Shown one piece after another: positions 63,201-64,000 of a stretch of 64,000 nt of DNA. This DNA is from Chloroflexota bacterium (GTDB taxonomy: Bacteria > Chloroflexota > Anaerolineae > Anaerolineales > Anaerolineaceae). Made by a program: the position numbers and the translations under genes. The number at the start of each line of letters is the position of its first letter. Position 1 is the stretch's first letter. The notes under the pieces were generated by a model, which worked only from the letters and a program-made list of their open reading frames with translations, had not been told where the DNA came from and searched no databases. The stretch is taken from contig JAAYKH010000002.1 of the NCBI GenBank assembly GCA_012522475.1, positions 1 to 64,000 on the forward strand, in the 5' to 3' direction.

Positions 63201-64000
63201 TAATCCCTGCCTTTTTTTATGAGCGTTGTGGTGATGACCCGGGTAGCGCCTGCAGCTAAAAGGGCTGCTTCGATAGGCTGTGTTTTTTCTGAGGGCGCCA
63301 GGGCGATCATATTCCCGCCGCGCCCGCCGCCAGAGAGTTTGGCGCCAATCGCACCAGCAGATACTGCCGCTGAGATCAGTTTTTCCAATTTTGGGCTGCT
63401 GACAGCTAATTGTTCTAAAAAATATTGGTTTTCGAGCATTAATTGACCCAGGGTACCCGTATCCCCGGCAATTAATGCCGGCCGGGCTTTTAACGTGATT
63501 TGCCCAATTTTCTCAAAGACCTGGTCATAGCTTTCTGGATCTTGCGCGTGAAGTTTGCGAACATCGGCAACGGTTGATTTGGTGGGTGATTCCTCACCAG
63601 AATCTGCGATAACCCAATGGGTGGGTTCACGGATTATCAACTGTTCGATGGGCTTACCGGGAGAATAGAGCATTGGCTTCTGATGTGCAATGACCTGATT
63701 GTCGATGCCTGAAGGTGTACCATGATGGATCTTTTCAACTTCAAATGCCAGCGCAGAGATTGCTTCAGTTGTCAGCGGCTTGCCGAGAAAATCTGTTAAT
63801 GCGCGGATAATGGCAATCGTGATGGCCGCGCTGGAGCCCATGCCCGCAGCGATCGGAATGGTGGATGAAATCATCAGGGTTAGCGAAGGTAATTGATCAA
63901 GCTCGATCGCATTTAAAACTTGCTGGATCGCCACAGCAATCGGGTGGTTTTTGTCCAGGTCTGATAAAGCTGTATCCAGTTGAACGTCCGAGGCTTTGAT
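63200..64000 (-). CDS. mvk: Mevalonate kinase (5' end cut by window edge)
   Basis: It phosphorylates mevalonate in the isoprenoid pathway. The visible 266 codons include the GHMP kinase motif IPIAAGMGSSAAITIAI, HHGTPSGIDN, LKARPALIAGD, and the C-terminal GAKLSGGGRGGNMIAL. The frame is open to the window edge; a GTG at 63934 is an internal candidate but would lack the N-terminal substrate loop. The first 100 or so residues lie outside. The HGTPSGIDN motif is typical of mevalonate kinase rather than phosphomevalonate kinase. It is translated just before IPK. Confidence 0.9.
   Translation of the reverse strand: MKASDVQLDTALSDLDKNHPIAVAIQQVLNAIELDQLPSLTLMISSTIPIAAGMGSSAAITIAIIRALTDFLGKPLTTEAISALAFEVEKIHHGTPSGIDNQVIAHQKPMLYSPGKPIEQLIIREPTHWVIADSGEESPTKSTVADVRKLHAQDPESYDQVFEKIGQITLKARPALIAGDTGTLGQLMLENQYFLEQLAVSSPKLEKLISAAVSAGAIGAKLSGGGRGGNMIALAPSEKTQPIEAALLAAGATRVITTTLIKKGRD

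Overview
The window looks like chromosomal DNA of a Chloroflexota bacterium, most likely class Anaerolineae. I infer this from several traits together: lipoproteins with Thr/Pro-rich linkers, a class II (B12) ribonucleotide reductase under NrdR, a mevalonate kinase next to an isopentenyl phosphate kinase, an archaeal/Thermotoga-like S-adenosylhomocysteine hydrolase, and a DUF5679 zinc ribbon fused to topoisomerase I. No rRNA, tRNA, CRISPR array, phage or intact insertion sequence was found. Nearly all of it is housekeeping DNA.

Layout. Positions 1-1196 (minus) hold the start of a secreted protein with two Ig-like repeats, followed by about 1 kb of weakly coding, possibly decayed DNA. nrdR-nrdJ (2220-5274, minus) supply deoxynucleotides and carry tandem NrdR-type operators. 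A 17-kb division and cell-wall (dcw) operon on the minus strand runs mraZ-rsmH-ftsL-ftsI-murF-mraY-murD-ftsW-murG-cvpA-like-murC-murB-ddl-ftsQ-ftsA-ftsZ (22945 down to 5783). Most of its junctions overlap by 1-4 bases. It has no murE. Its promoter overlaps four MraZ-type repeats spaced exactly 10 bp.

On the plus strand come a PadR regulator with a perfect palindrome over its -35 box, a small Arg-rich protein, and rplU-rpmA-rpmE. The rpmE product is a fusion of ribosomal protein L31 with a domain resembling the RNA polymerase alpha-subunit C-terminal domain. A nucleotide and RNA salvage run follows (tdk, hpt, cca, alpha/beta hydrolase, nitroreductase). Then come an SDR epimerase and a lipoprotein (minus), pyruvate phosphate dikinase, pyruvate dehydrogenase E1alpha/E1beta/E2, a monoacylglycerol-lipase-like hydrolase, and a TPR lytic transglycosylase and deoC (both minus).

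From 44 kb, mtnA, a PfkB-family kinase and ahcY form a methionine/adenosine salvage operon with a terminator-like hairpin in its leader. recA (minus) has a LexA-like box in its promoter. An M23 lipoprotein, a DUF1015 protein and DegV follow. A plus-strand run ffh-rpsP-khpA-rimM-dprA-manC-topA handles protein targeting, ribosome maturation, DNA uptake processing, GDP-mannose and DNA topology. In it, rpsP has an in-frame amber codon where the family usually continues. The window ends with a two-TM unknown protein, greA, a dGTPase-like protein, and an isopentenyl phosphate kinase and mevalonate kinase pair cut by the window edge.
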